A stretch of 64,000 nt of DNA from Sipunculus nudus (taxonomy: Eukaryota > Annelida > Sipuncula > Golfingiida > Sipunculidae). This document shows positions 57,201 to 64,000 of this stretch, piece by piece (the stretch's first letter is position 1; each line of letters opens with the position of its first letter). The stretch is from the NCBI GenBank assembly GCA_026874595.1, contig CM049315.1:1864501-1928500 (forward strand). Reading direction: 5' to 3'. The notes beneath the pieces were generated by a model. It was not told where the DNA came from. It ran no database searches and worked only from the letters and a program-made list of their open reading frames with translations. Made by a program: the position numbers and the translations under genes.

Positions 57201-59754
57201 TTTTTTTACCCACTCTATGTGCAGAATCTATGGCTTGTACAGGCATGTTCATATGCATTTTTTCATTCAACAGTTTATGAACAGTTTCTTTACAGTTTTC
57301 ATCTGTTACTATTTCTGAGACACCAGTAATCCTAACGTTCAGCCTTCGAGAGTACTGCTCGTTATTTACAGCCAGTACTTTTGCTTGGTGAGCTTTCTCT
57401 TTAGTTTCCTGAGATTCGTTTCTCAGGTCACTATTTTCTCTTTCCAATCTGGCAACCTTTCTCTCCAAAGCATCTGTTTTGGTTTCCAGTTCAAACACTC
57501 TAGATTCCATTTTTTCTAAATATGTATCAATGACAGCTTTGAATTCATTACTTATCTCTATTTTGAGTTGCACAAGCATATTACTGAGTACTTGTTCTGT
57601 TACTACCCCTTCTGCCATCTCTTTGTTTAGATTTTCACTATTACCTGCCACTTTTTCCAAACTGAATTTAGTTTTTTTTACTGATATACGAGAACACTCT
57701 GGGGATGAACTAGCAATACTTGAAGAACTAGATAATGTAGACCTTAATCTCTTCCTGTCATCATCCCTAGACATATCAAAGTGAAAATCTTGTGTATGCG
57801 GTATGTTACACTGTTATCATTTGAATATAAATAGGCCCAAAATGATATAAAGGAGTTACATGATATGTATCATTCTTATATATTCTATCACAACAAACAT
57901 GTATATCAAATAAATGAAAGTTCACAATACTTACGGGCCAGCTGGTGCATCTGGGCGATAATGGGTGTATTTACTTTAAAGTAAACACAACACTCAGTTC
58001 CAACCAAGTGCTCATGTACTCTAGGGCTTTGACAGGTGTGTCAAGGCACCCAGTGGGCAGAACAATGGGCACTGGCTATTGAAATTCTATTGAATTTAGA
58101 AAAAGTAAAATTTACAGAGTTACATGAATGATAACCTTTGAAATGTATTTGGAACAAAAAGCTAGTCTATTAAACTAGTTTATGTTAAATTATTGAAATG
58201 TTACTTGCCCTCAAAGCATATGAATTTGATGATAATTTGAGAGCCTCAAAGCATGACACCTTCCCTGTGTGCACCAGCTGACCAGGGGTACAAAATTTAG
58301 GAGCTATAAAAGAACACTAAATTAGTTAAAGGAACTGCTTAAAGAAGTTGACATTTGACAGACTTGCCAGAGAAATTACTTGTACTTCCAGCCGGATTTT
58401 ATGTAACTACTAAAGGTGTGGCACCTTTTCATACCAAATTTTTTTTTGAAAATCTGTCCACTCATTTATTTTAGGTATATCAATTAATTTTAAATAAGTC
58501 TCATGATAGTGGAAGCTGTTAACAGTGACTTGACAGTGCCACAGCAGTTGGCAACTGCATTAGCTCAAGCCTAAAAGTGATAAGGCAAATTACAGGCACC
58601 TACCCCCATCAACATCTTTAACCTCAGGATTATTCAAATCATACCTTGAGTCTGTCCACTTCTTGTTGTAGTATATCTCTCTCCTCCATTACAAGGGCCA
58701 ATTCCTCTCCACCAGGGCTGTCATTTACTGTTGTCATCTACAACAAAAGACAAAATATAACACCAGTATGCCTCACCACCAGTACCAGAGCCCCCTCTCC
58801 TCCTTGAATCACAGGGTCTATCAATAACCATTAGACTTTTTCAACTTGACCTAAAATAATATGCTAGCTGTGGCTGGTTGTTAAACAGATTATAATCCAT
58901 GGGGCATAACTCATGAAGCTTTATCATTTTATTTTTCATACATTAACCCAATATTCCTGGCAGACAATGCTTAGTTCAAATTGATCCGAAAGTAGACCTA
59001 CATTTACATTAAACCTAAAAAAAGTTTATATCAATTTTATTCCAGCACAGTGTTCTTTCAAACAATAATTTATATTTTATGCATATTAAGGCATCATCCT
59101 TGGCAGACCACCATCTTTTAAATTTGGTCAAAACATTTTTAAAATTTATATTTATTTCAATAAAGCATATGATTTTTATCCTGGCAGAGTGTTCTTTTAA
59201 ATGGTATATATATTGACTAGATAACTTCATTTATGTAGGAAATGTTGTTTTTTACAATGGAATCCCACAATTATGGCCACCACCTTGGGTGGTTACCTGG
59301 GTCATATATTTGGGACCAAGAAAATGGTTGGAATTGTGAGGGTGGTCGTAATTGTGGGGTGGTCACAAGGTGGGTTCCACTTAACATCACTAAAAATTTT
59401 TAGAATGTGTGCTATTTCAAGCACCCAGTAAGAGCTAACCACATTTTAATGTGTAGATGACAATATCTCATAAACATTATTTTCAATTAACTTTCTTTCT
59501 GGTAAAAAAAAAAAATAAATTTTTTATTTAAAAAAAAAAAGAATGATGATGCTTAAAAGTACAATCACAATGGACATGATTTTCTAAGGACAACACTTGG
59601 TCTCTTAATCTACTGAGTCATCATACCTCGGGAGTATAGGATGAACTGTCTGGCATGTTTGTCACCACATGGGCAGCCATGAACATCGCACTCGGTAAAA
59701 TGCCTCGCTGCTCCAGCTGGTCCTTGAACACTACCTTAGCAGCCGATACAAACT
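45085..59754 (-). CDS. STXBP4: STXBP4-like (syntaxin-binding protein 4) gene, 3' part, nine exons
   Basis: Nine exons on the minus strand (59754-59627, 58737-58645, 52288-52223, 50239-50075, 49188-49075, 47928-47879, 47306-47203, 46252-46195, 45208-45085) join in frame to 299 codons plus a stop. Upstream exons, expected to encode the PDZ domain, lie beyond the window. The visible part has a coiled coil (from EELALVMEERDILQQEVDRL to LESELAELRMG), a conserved block (LQKRLAVMGCQLRKTDASRK) and a C-terminal WW domain (LPFGWDEAYTPDGTKYYI, then NHVTQETSW). PDZ-coiled coil-WW is the known STXBP4/Synip layout; in mammals it binds syntaxin 4 in vesicle traffic. The symbol rests on the WW and coiled-coil resemblance. 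Three introns carry minisatellites and one carries a full-length LINE. Confidence 0.85.
45209..46194 (-). other. STXBP4-like intron with TGACCTTGACC-type repeats
   Basis: Between about 45770 and 46190 a degenerate direct repeat based on CCTTGACC(C/T)TGA recurs at least six times. No coding sequence. Confidence 0.5.
46195..46252 (-). CDS. STXBP4: STXBP4-like exon with first half of WW domain
   Basis: Acceptor CTCTCTCACAG, donor GTAAGTAGG. It encodes LPFGWDEAYTPDGTKYYI, with the first WW tryptophan and the YY strand. Confidence 0.87.
46253..47202 (-). other. STXBP4-like intron
   Basis: AT-rich; nothing distinctive seen. Confidence 0.6.
47203..47306 (-). CDS. STXBP4: STXBP4-like exon before the WW domain
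   Basis: Acceptor TTTATTTGCAG, donor GATG|GTGAGT. It encodes a linker and helix (YQLAATAKDVIRTVRALLEE). Phases 2 in and 1 out match the neighbours. Confidence 0.82.
47537..47870. repeat. Two adjacent minisatellites downstream of the 50-bp exon
   Basis: Three copies of CCTTTGAAGATTTGTCTCAC (about 47541-47618) are followed by about 8.5 copies of a 30-bp unit, CTCACTATTGAGCATTATTA plus CGATTCTAGT (47612-47865). The 30-bp period makes a spurious plus-strand ORF with a 10-residue repeat. Confidence 0.85.
47879..47928 (-). CDS. STXBP4: STXBP4-like short exon (50 bp) with duplicated acceptor
   Basis: Donor CAGG|GTAAGTCA. The acceptor TTTAATTGCAG is the last of four 56-bp tandem copies. It encodes MVNDTLSPKQKEAAAS. 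Confidence 0.8.
47904..48115 (-). repeat. 56-bp tandem repeat carrying a 3' splice site
   Basis: Four copies, with exon-start positions on the plus strand at 47928 (real), 47984, 48040 and 48096. On the minus strand each unit reads TTTAATTGCAG|ATGGTTAATGACACA (the last copy TTTAATAACAG) and then diverges to an in-frame TAA in the three decoys. Confidence 0.9.
48753..49082 (-). repeat. 32-bp minisatellite carrying a 5' splice site
   Basis: Eleven units at exact 32-bp spacing; donor positions on the plus strand run 48753, 48785 and so on to 49073 (real). Most read GCAGAG|GTAAGTCACAGCAAG on the minus strand. The units at 48977, 48785 and 48753 have lost GT. Confidence 0.92.
49075..49188 (-). 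CDS. STXBP4: STXBP4-like conserved coiled-coil exon with duplicated donor
   Basis: Acceptor AAACTATAG. The donor GCAGAG|GTAAGTCAC is the first of a 32-bp tandem array. 38 codons, including LAVMGCQLRKTDASRKTYEV. Confidence 0.87.
49189..50074 (-). other. STXBP4-like intron
   Basis: AT-rich; no element recognised. Confidence 0.6.
50075..50239 (-). CDS. STXBP4: STXBP4-like coiled-coil exon
   Basis: Acceptor AAATTTCAG-type site at 50240-50241; donor GTT|GTGAGTG. 55 codons of heptad-like sequence (ARSLRSKVQLAEQAQRAARD onward). Confidence 0.85.
50925..51860. repeat. Degenerate minisatellite interrupted by a roughly 480-bp insert
   Basis: Imperfect units of about 28-32 bp (GATGAACTGATAGCATTTTGGTTAATT theme) run from about 50925 to 51228 and again from 51715 to 51860. 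The block between, from AAAAGGGACATAATTAGG to GATTGGGCCCCTTT, has short inverted ends (AAAGGG/CCCTTT) and looks like an inserted element of unknown type. Confidence 0.6.
52223..52288 (-). CDS. STXBP4: STXBP4-like short coiled-coil exon
   Basis: Acceptor GTTGTTACAG, donor AAG|GTCAGAGG (weaker than consensus). 22 codons (MLLREKEQSCNLAEDELLRV...). Confidence 0.8.
52857..56642 (-). CDS. LINE ORF2: endonuclease-reverse transcriptase
   Basis: 1,261 residues. An APE-type endonuclease lies at about 1-250 (LNVRGM, QESH, GGDFN, DHSAIIM). RT lies at about 460-760, with KTPGNDGLTKEFYEHF, WRPISLINVDYKILSK, AAFDSIDH, GTRQGDP and the catalytic FADD near residue 709. A C-terminal CX2CX8HX4C finger sits near residue 1137 (CDYCFLYKESLFHLFCQC). 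No RNase H domain is visible. Domain order and finger fit the L1/Tx1 group. The reading frame is unbroken. Confidence 0.93.
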   Translation of the reverse strand: MAMYNRENCVNIVSLNVRGMRKYEKRRKIFNWFHKHGCVKGVGFIQESHSKSEDINNWSKQWRGQMYCSHGTSSSRGVMMIVGEKFDFKFQDVIVDNEGRYILLKCVIEDSPFLLCNIYAPNTETEQVQFYENFINVIRENCLDDDLKVVIGGDFNVCLNHIDADGGQVSLKERVVSKINLIIHEFNLIDIWRVRNENIKKFTWRRFKPLTQRRLDYFLVSNEMQSYVKHTDIVVSVDTDHSAIIMELTFQEVNRTGKGHWKFNNSLLKDNHYTEELKKYIIECKAEIKNSDPSKSWEYIKYKIRGFTIKYSKIKSRKRKSDIKNLERKLKELECKMSQSENESVVKEYQETKQHLEEHYNYITEGIIIRSRAQWREEGERNSAYFFNLEKRNKRKSHVRKLLIDEKEITLQSDILKELTIYYIKKFKRSVNVSYADCEKFIEDLYIPKLSVEQSLLCDGKLSFAEAFNVVKSMPSNKTPGNDGLTKEFYEHFFPVIGIDLVKSLNYSYTVGQLTPSQRQAIITLLEKPGKDTRHIKSWRPISLINVDYKILSKAPVERIKKILPNIISKEQSAFIKGRFIGEPIRLIHDVMYYCKQKDISGIMFAADFAAAFDSIDHVFIYCVLRKIGFGENFISWIKTMYTKLESAIINNGETSRYFSIERGTRQGDPMACYLFMFVLEVLAQQIRTNTNIRGITISSIEHKMCMFADDSTFFLQDVNSFKELVEVLNKFSQFTSLEVNYEKSEAAWLGRYKNYQDKSVNCKWVNLYANVIRILGIYFSYDSDMVMGKNFTRIKEKIIHVLNLWQQRSLTVYGNIEVVRSLIISNILYVTNMCEPPKGFIEYIQCAVNKFIWNGKKAKVKFNTAVSQYSKGGLNLPDVKLMIKAQQVLWIKRLILEQGNPWTKLVTKHLAIIGGVNFIRMNFDVNKIQKLNYVPTFYKTCLMSWADVFNCTPGCTAEVISQPLWNNMLFKIGNQSVFYRKLSLIGINFLGDLMNTDGSFKKINNLGVTLTSLQTFQLQSVISCIPRNLCNILDYQQSVNDIRYNNIVFIKNVSYEIKQLSSKLIYQKCIGDITSIRKIKWDEYLNVSIQEKEQRFSAIYHISLDQYTREFQYKILNNYLPVNAQLYKWKLIGSDRCDYCFLYKESLFHLFCQCIVTKNLYFKICEWLEQVGIDMPEITSNAIIFGVLPVTDSNIIVNTIIMLYKLTIYKGKECKSETHLFCKFKSLVVSLQKEEYIIAERKGKISIHLKKWSQLLPQIT
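56923..57774 (-). CDS. LINE ORF1 protein (L1-type RNA-binding)
   Basis: 283 residues. The N-terminus is Ser-rich and basic, then a coiled coil at about 75-140 (METKTDALERKVARLEREN type), then an L1-ORF1-like RRM at about 145-245 (RRLNVRITGVSE, DSAHRVGKK, RPIIVRFKN). L1 ORF1p trimerises and coats element RNA. Confidence 0.85.
   Translation of the reverse strand: MSRDDDRKRLRSTLSSSSSIASSSPECSRISVKKTKFSLEKVAGNSENLNKEMAEGVVTEQVLSNMLVQLKIEISNEFKAVIDTYLEKMESRVFELETKTDALERKVARLERENSDLRNESQETKEKAHQAKVLAVNNEQYSRRLNVRITGVSEIVTDENCKETVHKLLNEKMHMNMPVQAIDSAHRVGKKSQNKSRPIIVRFKNIDDRKAVQKERKQLKHSGVMIVDDLCKELVQVFNRVKNDPKVQTAWTWNGKIFAKDRDDADHIVQVHYGDNLEELFLH
58645..58737 (-). CDS. STXBP4: STXBP4-like exon at the start of the coiled coil
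   Basis: Acceptor TTTTGTTGTAG, donor AAG|GTATGA. 31 codons (GGEELALVMEERDILQQEVD...). Confidence 0.83.
58738..59626 (-). other. STXBP4-like intron with a small inverted-repeat element
   Basis: Between about 59256 and 59390, AATGGAATCCCACAATTATG and the complement of GGTGGGTTCCACTT form imperfect inverted ends around a GGTGGTCGTAATTGTGGGG interior, like a short MITE. Confidence 0.4.
59627..59754 (-). CDS. STXBP4: STXBP4-like exon, first visible
   Basis: Acceptor ACTGTTTCAG, donor GAG|GTATGATG. It starts in phase 1 (two bases of a split codon), so a further exon lies beyond the window or in the left part of the satellite region. It encodes FVSAAKVVFKDQLEQRGILP and a short Ser-rich end. Confidence 0.8.
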
Positions 59755-59857
59755 CTGAAACAGTTAAACCAGCCAAAAGGTGTAAATATCACAGCTGACA
59801 TGTATTTTATAAACTTTATTTACATTAAATGATTTGTACAATTCGCTAAAATAACTA

Positions 59858-59998
59858 ACACAGGGCACTCTCCGAGGCCTGGATGGTGACGTTTGGTAGT
59901 CTGTGGAGGACACTAGAGGACCCGAGAAAATCACTGACCTTGGATGGTGATCAAACCAAGGTCGCCAAGAGAGACGAGTGTTTTACCACTCAACTGTC
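59858..59998 (-). repeat. tRNA-derived SINE
   Basis: On the minus strand it begins CCTGGACAGTTGAGTGGTAA, an A-box-like tRNA start, and has GGTTTGATCACC as a B-box-like motif about 30 bases later. The body extends to GGACCCGAGAAAATC-type sequence. Pol III promoter spacing fits a tRNA head; the source tRNA is not assigned. Confidence 0.6.
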
Positions 59999-60527
59999 CA
60001 GGCCCAATGTATTAAAGATATATTTATCAATACAGATGGAGAGATATGATTAATAGTAGTTATGACAGCAATCATAACAATGACATTTTTTTTTGGGGGG
60101 GGGGTTATATTGAGGGTCCATTGCTTAGCAATATGGCAATAAAGACCCTAAGTGTCTATCAATGTATATAATGGCAAATCAAATGTAGCAAACACATCTT
60201 GCCTTTCTACTGACCTGTTATTTTTCTGTATGCTCAGAACACACATTACAACTAGAATGGCTTTTTTTATAATCAGGAGAATAATATGTGCCCCCATCCC
60301 TTTATTTGAGGAAAAATAAACAGTATTTCAAGCCATGGGGTTCTCAACAAGTGACCCATGGGTCATGACGCTCAGCTGACTGGGAATAGATTCACAAAAG
60401 GAAATTTTATCATCAGAATGGTAGATACCCATTCAACTGAAGCATCAAACAGATTAACCAACAGGCCAAGATTTAGTCTGTATTTATATATCTGAAAAAT
60501 AGAGAAAAAATGTGTAAACTTTAAAAA

Positions 60528-61941
60528 CTAGAATACGGGTAGCCAACAAGTGACTACGTGTCTCTGCCAAAATCAGAGTGAAGTGAGGCATGGATTGAGT
60601 GGCAAGGGGAAACAGAGTGAGGTATGTTGCATATTAGCATGGATGTCTGCAGCCTAAATGTGTATGTAGGCCCAATCGGTCAAATGGTTCCTGAGATATT
60701 AGCTTGGATGTGTGCAGCGTTAACTAGAATGTAGGTGGCGCCACCTGTCATAAAATCAAGAAAGCTATCCAGGATGTATAAACCTGCAAATTTTTAGGCA
60801 GTTATGTCACACCACTACAGAGAAATGAGTGATTTTAGGCCACGGCAGACCAACAGACAGACGCTGTGCAAAATGTGCAAAAATGGTTGCAGGTGGCCCC
60901 TCCAGTTTTGTGTATGATAAAGACCTATGTGAGATCTATACACATGCAAAATTTTGGCCCAATCGTTCAAACGGTTCCCGAGATATGAGCTTGGATGTCT
61001 GCAGCATAAACTAGAATAAAGGTGGCGCCACCTGTCATAAAATCAAGAAAGCTATCCAGGATGTATAAAACTGCAAAATTTTAGGCAGATATGTCAAACC
61101 ACTGCCAAGATGTGAGTGACTTTATTGCACGGCAGACAAACAGACAGACGCTGTGCAAAAATGGTTGCAGGTGGTGCCACCAGTTTTGTGTATGATAAAG
61201 AGCTATGTTAGATCTATACACATGCAAAATTTTGGCCCGATCGGTCAAACGGTTCCCGAGATATGAGCTTGGATGTCATCAGCGAGAACGTGAATGTAGG
61301 TGGTGCCAGCTGTCATAAAATCAAGAAAGCTATCCAGGATGTATAAAACTGCAAAATTTTAGGCAGATATGTCAAACCACTGCCGAGATATGAGTGACAT
61401 TATTGCACGGCAGACAAACAGACAGACGCTGTGCAAAATCGTTGCAGGTGGCGCCACCAGTTTAGCGTATGATAAAGAGCTATGTTAGATCTATATACAT
61501 GCAAAATTTTGGCCCGATCGGTCAAACGGTTCCCGAAATATGAGCTTGGATGTCATCAGTGTGAATGAGAATGTAGGTGGCGCCACCTGTCATAAAATCA
61601 AGAAAGCTATCCAGGATGTATACGCATGCCGAATTTCAGGTGAATTAGTCAATTCACTGCAGAGATATGAGTGATTTTAACCAAAGGCAGATGAACAGAT
61701 GGACACTGTGCAAACATGGTTACAGGTGGCGCCACCATTTTTTGTGTATGTTATAGAGCTATCCAAGGGCTACATTAGTATAAATTTTATTTCCTGATAA
61801 GTCAAATGGTTCCCGAGATATGAGCTTGGAAAGCTGATCAAATCAAGTCCCAGAGGAGCTCTCTGGAAATGAACGCAGCAACGGCGGAGGAACCCGGTCA
61901 AAAACATAGTATCCACAAAACTTCGTTTTGGCGGGTACAAA
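60528..61941 (-). mobile_element. Helitron/Helentron-like element with tandem core (copy 5)
   Basis: Minus orientation: CTAGAATACGGGTAGCCAAC on the left, CGTTTTGGCGGGTACAA on the right. It has several near-identical dimeric units with GGTGGCGCCACC. The outer base at the 5' end is T rather than A, so this edge is less certain; it abuts the 338-bp satellite. Confidence 0.6.
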
Positions 61942-61947
61942 AATACA

Positions 61948-64000
61948 GGTGGCTCCACCAGTCTGCAGAAACTAATAAAAACACTTACAAACATCAATAT
62001 CCATGCAAAGAATCATGGTGATCTCCCCATTAGTTGTTCAGATACTTCAGCTTTTGTATCAAATTGTCCATTATTCTGAGGGATACTTCGGAGTCCTATA
62101 GCTTGAAGGATATGGGTAACAGAGACCTTATTTTAAGTTTCCACAGGCACTTTTCATGGGCCTTCTTGCATGACAAGAATGAAGATTCTAGGTCCAGTTG
62201 TTGCGATTTGTACCCTGTTGACAGATAACCACATCTTTAAAGGTATCAAAAAAAGAGAAAAAAAAATCGTAAAAATTTGAAAAAAATAGAGGTGGTGCAC
62301 CCAGTCTGCAGAAACTGATGGAACAGGTCATGATCAATATGTATGCCGAAAGTCATGACCATCAGTGTTGTAGTTATTGAGATACTGCAGTTTTTGTATC
62401 AAATTTTCCATTATTCTGGGGGGTAATTTGGAGCCATACAGCTTAAAGAATATGGGTAACAGAGACCTAATTTCAGGTTTCCATGGAGACTTTCATGGGT
62501 CTCCCTGTGTGTCAAGAATGAAGATTCTAGGTCCAGTTTTAATGATTTGTGCCCTGTTAACAGATGTTCATAACTTTAAAGGTCTCAAAAATAGAGAAAA
62601 AATTTGTAAAAAAACCCGAACAAATACAGGTGGTGCCACCAGTCTGCAGAAACTGATGAAACACTCCATGATCAATATCCATGAAAACAATTATGGTGAT
62701 CTCTGCATTAGTTGTTCAGATACTTCAGCTTTTGTATCAAATTTTCCATTATTCTGAGCTGTACTTTGGAGTGCAATAGCTCAAAGGATACGGGTAACAG
62801 AGACCTAATTTCAGGTGTCCATGGAGACTTATCATGGGTCTCCCTGTGTGTTAACAATGAAGATTCTAGGTCCAGTCCTTACGATTTGTACCCTGTTGAC
62901 AGATAACTACATCCTGAAAGGTCTCGAAAATAGAGAAAAAAAAATTGTGAAAATTTGAAAAAATACAGGTGGCACCACCAGTCTGCAGGTACTGATGAAA
63001 CACCTCTTCATCAATATGTATGCCAAAAATCATGACCATCAGTGTTGTCGTTATTGAGATGTTGCAGTTTGTTTTTATCAAATTTTCCATTATTCTGGGG
63101 GGTTATTGGGAGCCCCCCATAGCTCAAAGGATATGGGTAACAGAGACCTTATTTCAGGTTTCCATGCAGAATTTTTATGGACCTCTCAGTGTGTCAAGAA
63201 TGAAGATTCTAGGTCCAGTCTTTATGATTTGTGCCCTGTTAACAGCTGTTCGCATTTTTAAATTCGTAAAAAATCGAAAAATTCAGGTGGCACCACCAGT
63301 CTGCAGGAAGTGATGGAACATCTCATGATCAATACGTATGCCAAAAATCATGACCATCAGTCAAGTAGTTAATAAGATATTGAAGTTTTTGTATGAAATT
63401 TTTGACTTTTCTGGGGGGTACTTTGGGGCCCCATAGCTCGAAGGATATGGGTAACAGAGATCTAATTTATGGTTTCCACAGAGACTTTTAATAGGTTTCT
63501 CAGTGTGTCGAGAATGAAGATTCTAGGTCCAGCGGTTACGATTTGTGTCACGTTAACAGATGACAGCATCTTTAAACGTCTCAAAAATAGAGGAAAAAAT
63601 TGTAAAAAAATCGAAAAATACAGGTGGCGCCACCAGTCTGCAGGAACTTATGGAACATCTCATGATCAATATGTATGCCAAAAATCATGACCATCAGTGT
63701 TGTAGTTATTGAGATATTGAAGTTTTTGTATGAAATTTTTTACTATTCTGGGGGGGTACTTTGGGGCCCCATAGCTCGAAGGATATGGGTAACAGAGACC
63801 TATTTTCTGGTTTCCAAGGAGATTTTTCATGGACCTCTCAGTGTATCAAGAATTAAGATTCTAGGTCTAGGCTTTACGATTTGTGCCTTGTTAACAGATG
63901 TTCACATTTTAAAGGTCTCAAAAATAGAGAAAAAAATTTGTAAAAAATCGAAAAATACAGGTGGCGCCACCAGTCTGCAGGAAGTGAAGGAACATCTCAT
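61948..64000 (+). repeat. 338-bp tandem satellite, runs off the window
   Basis: The junction CAGGTGG(C)..CCACCAGTCTGCAGG recurs at about 61948, 62291, 62629, 62968, 63285, 63622 and 63960 (spacing 317-343 bp). Each unit includes AAAATCATGACCATCAGTG, CATTATTCTGGGGGG, GGATATGGGTAACAGAGACC and AGAATGAAGATTCTAGGTCC. Short ORFs inside are by-products of the repeat. Confidence 0.85.

Larger units (their letters stand above)
52465..58284 (-). mobile_element. Full-length L1/Tx1-type LINE in an STXBP4-like intron
   Basis: A 5.8-kb element on the gene's own strand. It is flanked by a 14-bp target duplication, GGGGTACAAAATTT, at 52451-52464 and 58285-58298. The 3' end is a poly(A) tail (plus-strand T run at 52462-52480). 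It has a 510-bp 5' UTR, then ORF1 (57774-56923) and ORF2 (56642-52857), both open. A full-length 5' end, intact ORFs and a perfect duplication suggest a recent and possibly active copy. Confidence 0.93.

Noticed and set aside
61948-64000. CRISPR-like array
   Set aside because: The repeat is a 338-bp satellite without short unique spacers, in a eukaryotic setting.

Overview
This window looks like a piece of a lophotrochozoan, most likely molluscan (bivalve- or gastropod-like), nuclear genome. It is AT-rich and intron-rich. It has GT-AG introns, a recognisable animal STXBP4-type gene, a C2H2 zinc-finger gene, tRNA-derived SINEs, Helitron-like elements carrying tandem cores, a LINE and several LTR elements. 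The species cannot be fixed from sequence alone.

Layout. 1-2602: last coding exon of a C2H2 zinc-finger gene (+). 2650-4560: SINE copies, one split by a Helitron/Helentron-like element. 5515-18342: an old, probably minus-strand non-coding LTR element with two full LTRs and one truncated LTR. Its second LTR is interrupted by a young 7.75-kb Ty3/gypsy element (9955-17701, minus) whose integrase lies upstream of reverse transcriptase, as in the Gmr1 group. 20719-26938: a non-coding LTR element (LARD-like, +) with 482-bp LTRs that look identical. 27081-28210: a tandemly duplicated block just upstream of a start codon. 28235-39864: a six-exon gene (+) for a 208-residue, four-pass membrane protein of unknown function; its introns hold Helitron-like elements, an inserted TIR element and an unusual 97-bp minisatellite. 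45085-59754 and beyond: the 3' half of an STXBP4-like gene (minus; coiled coil plus WW domain), convergent with the four-pass gene and carrying a full-length LINE (52465-58284) in one intron. 60528-64000: another Helitron-like element, then a 338-bp satellite running off the end.

The most unusual signal is a set of three separate minisatellites, in two unrelated genes, whose units span exon-intron junctions. A 97-bp unit (18 copies) repeats the 3' splice site and start of exon 3 of the four-pass gene. A 56-bp unit (4 copies) repeats a 3' splice site of STXBP4. A 32-bp unit (11 copies) repeats a 5' splice site of STXBP4. Most units keep a usable splice signal, and the decoys I translated lead to early stops or frameshifts, so they could act as poison sites or copy-number-dependent splice modulators. 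No function has been shown. Other notable points are the Gmr1-type domain order in a probable mollusc, Helitron-like elements that spread a DR1 nuclear-receptor motif, and a 12-bp palindrome shared by otherwise different repeat families.
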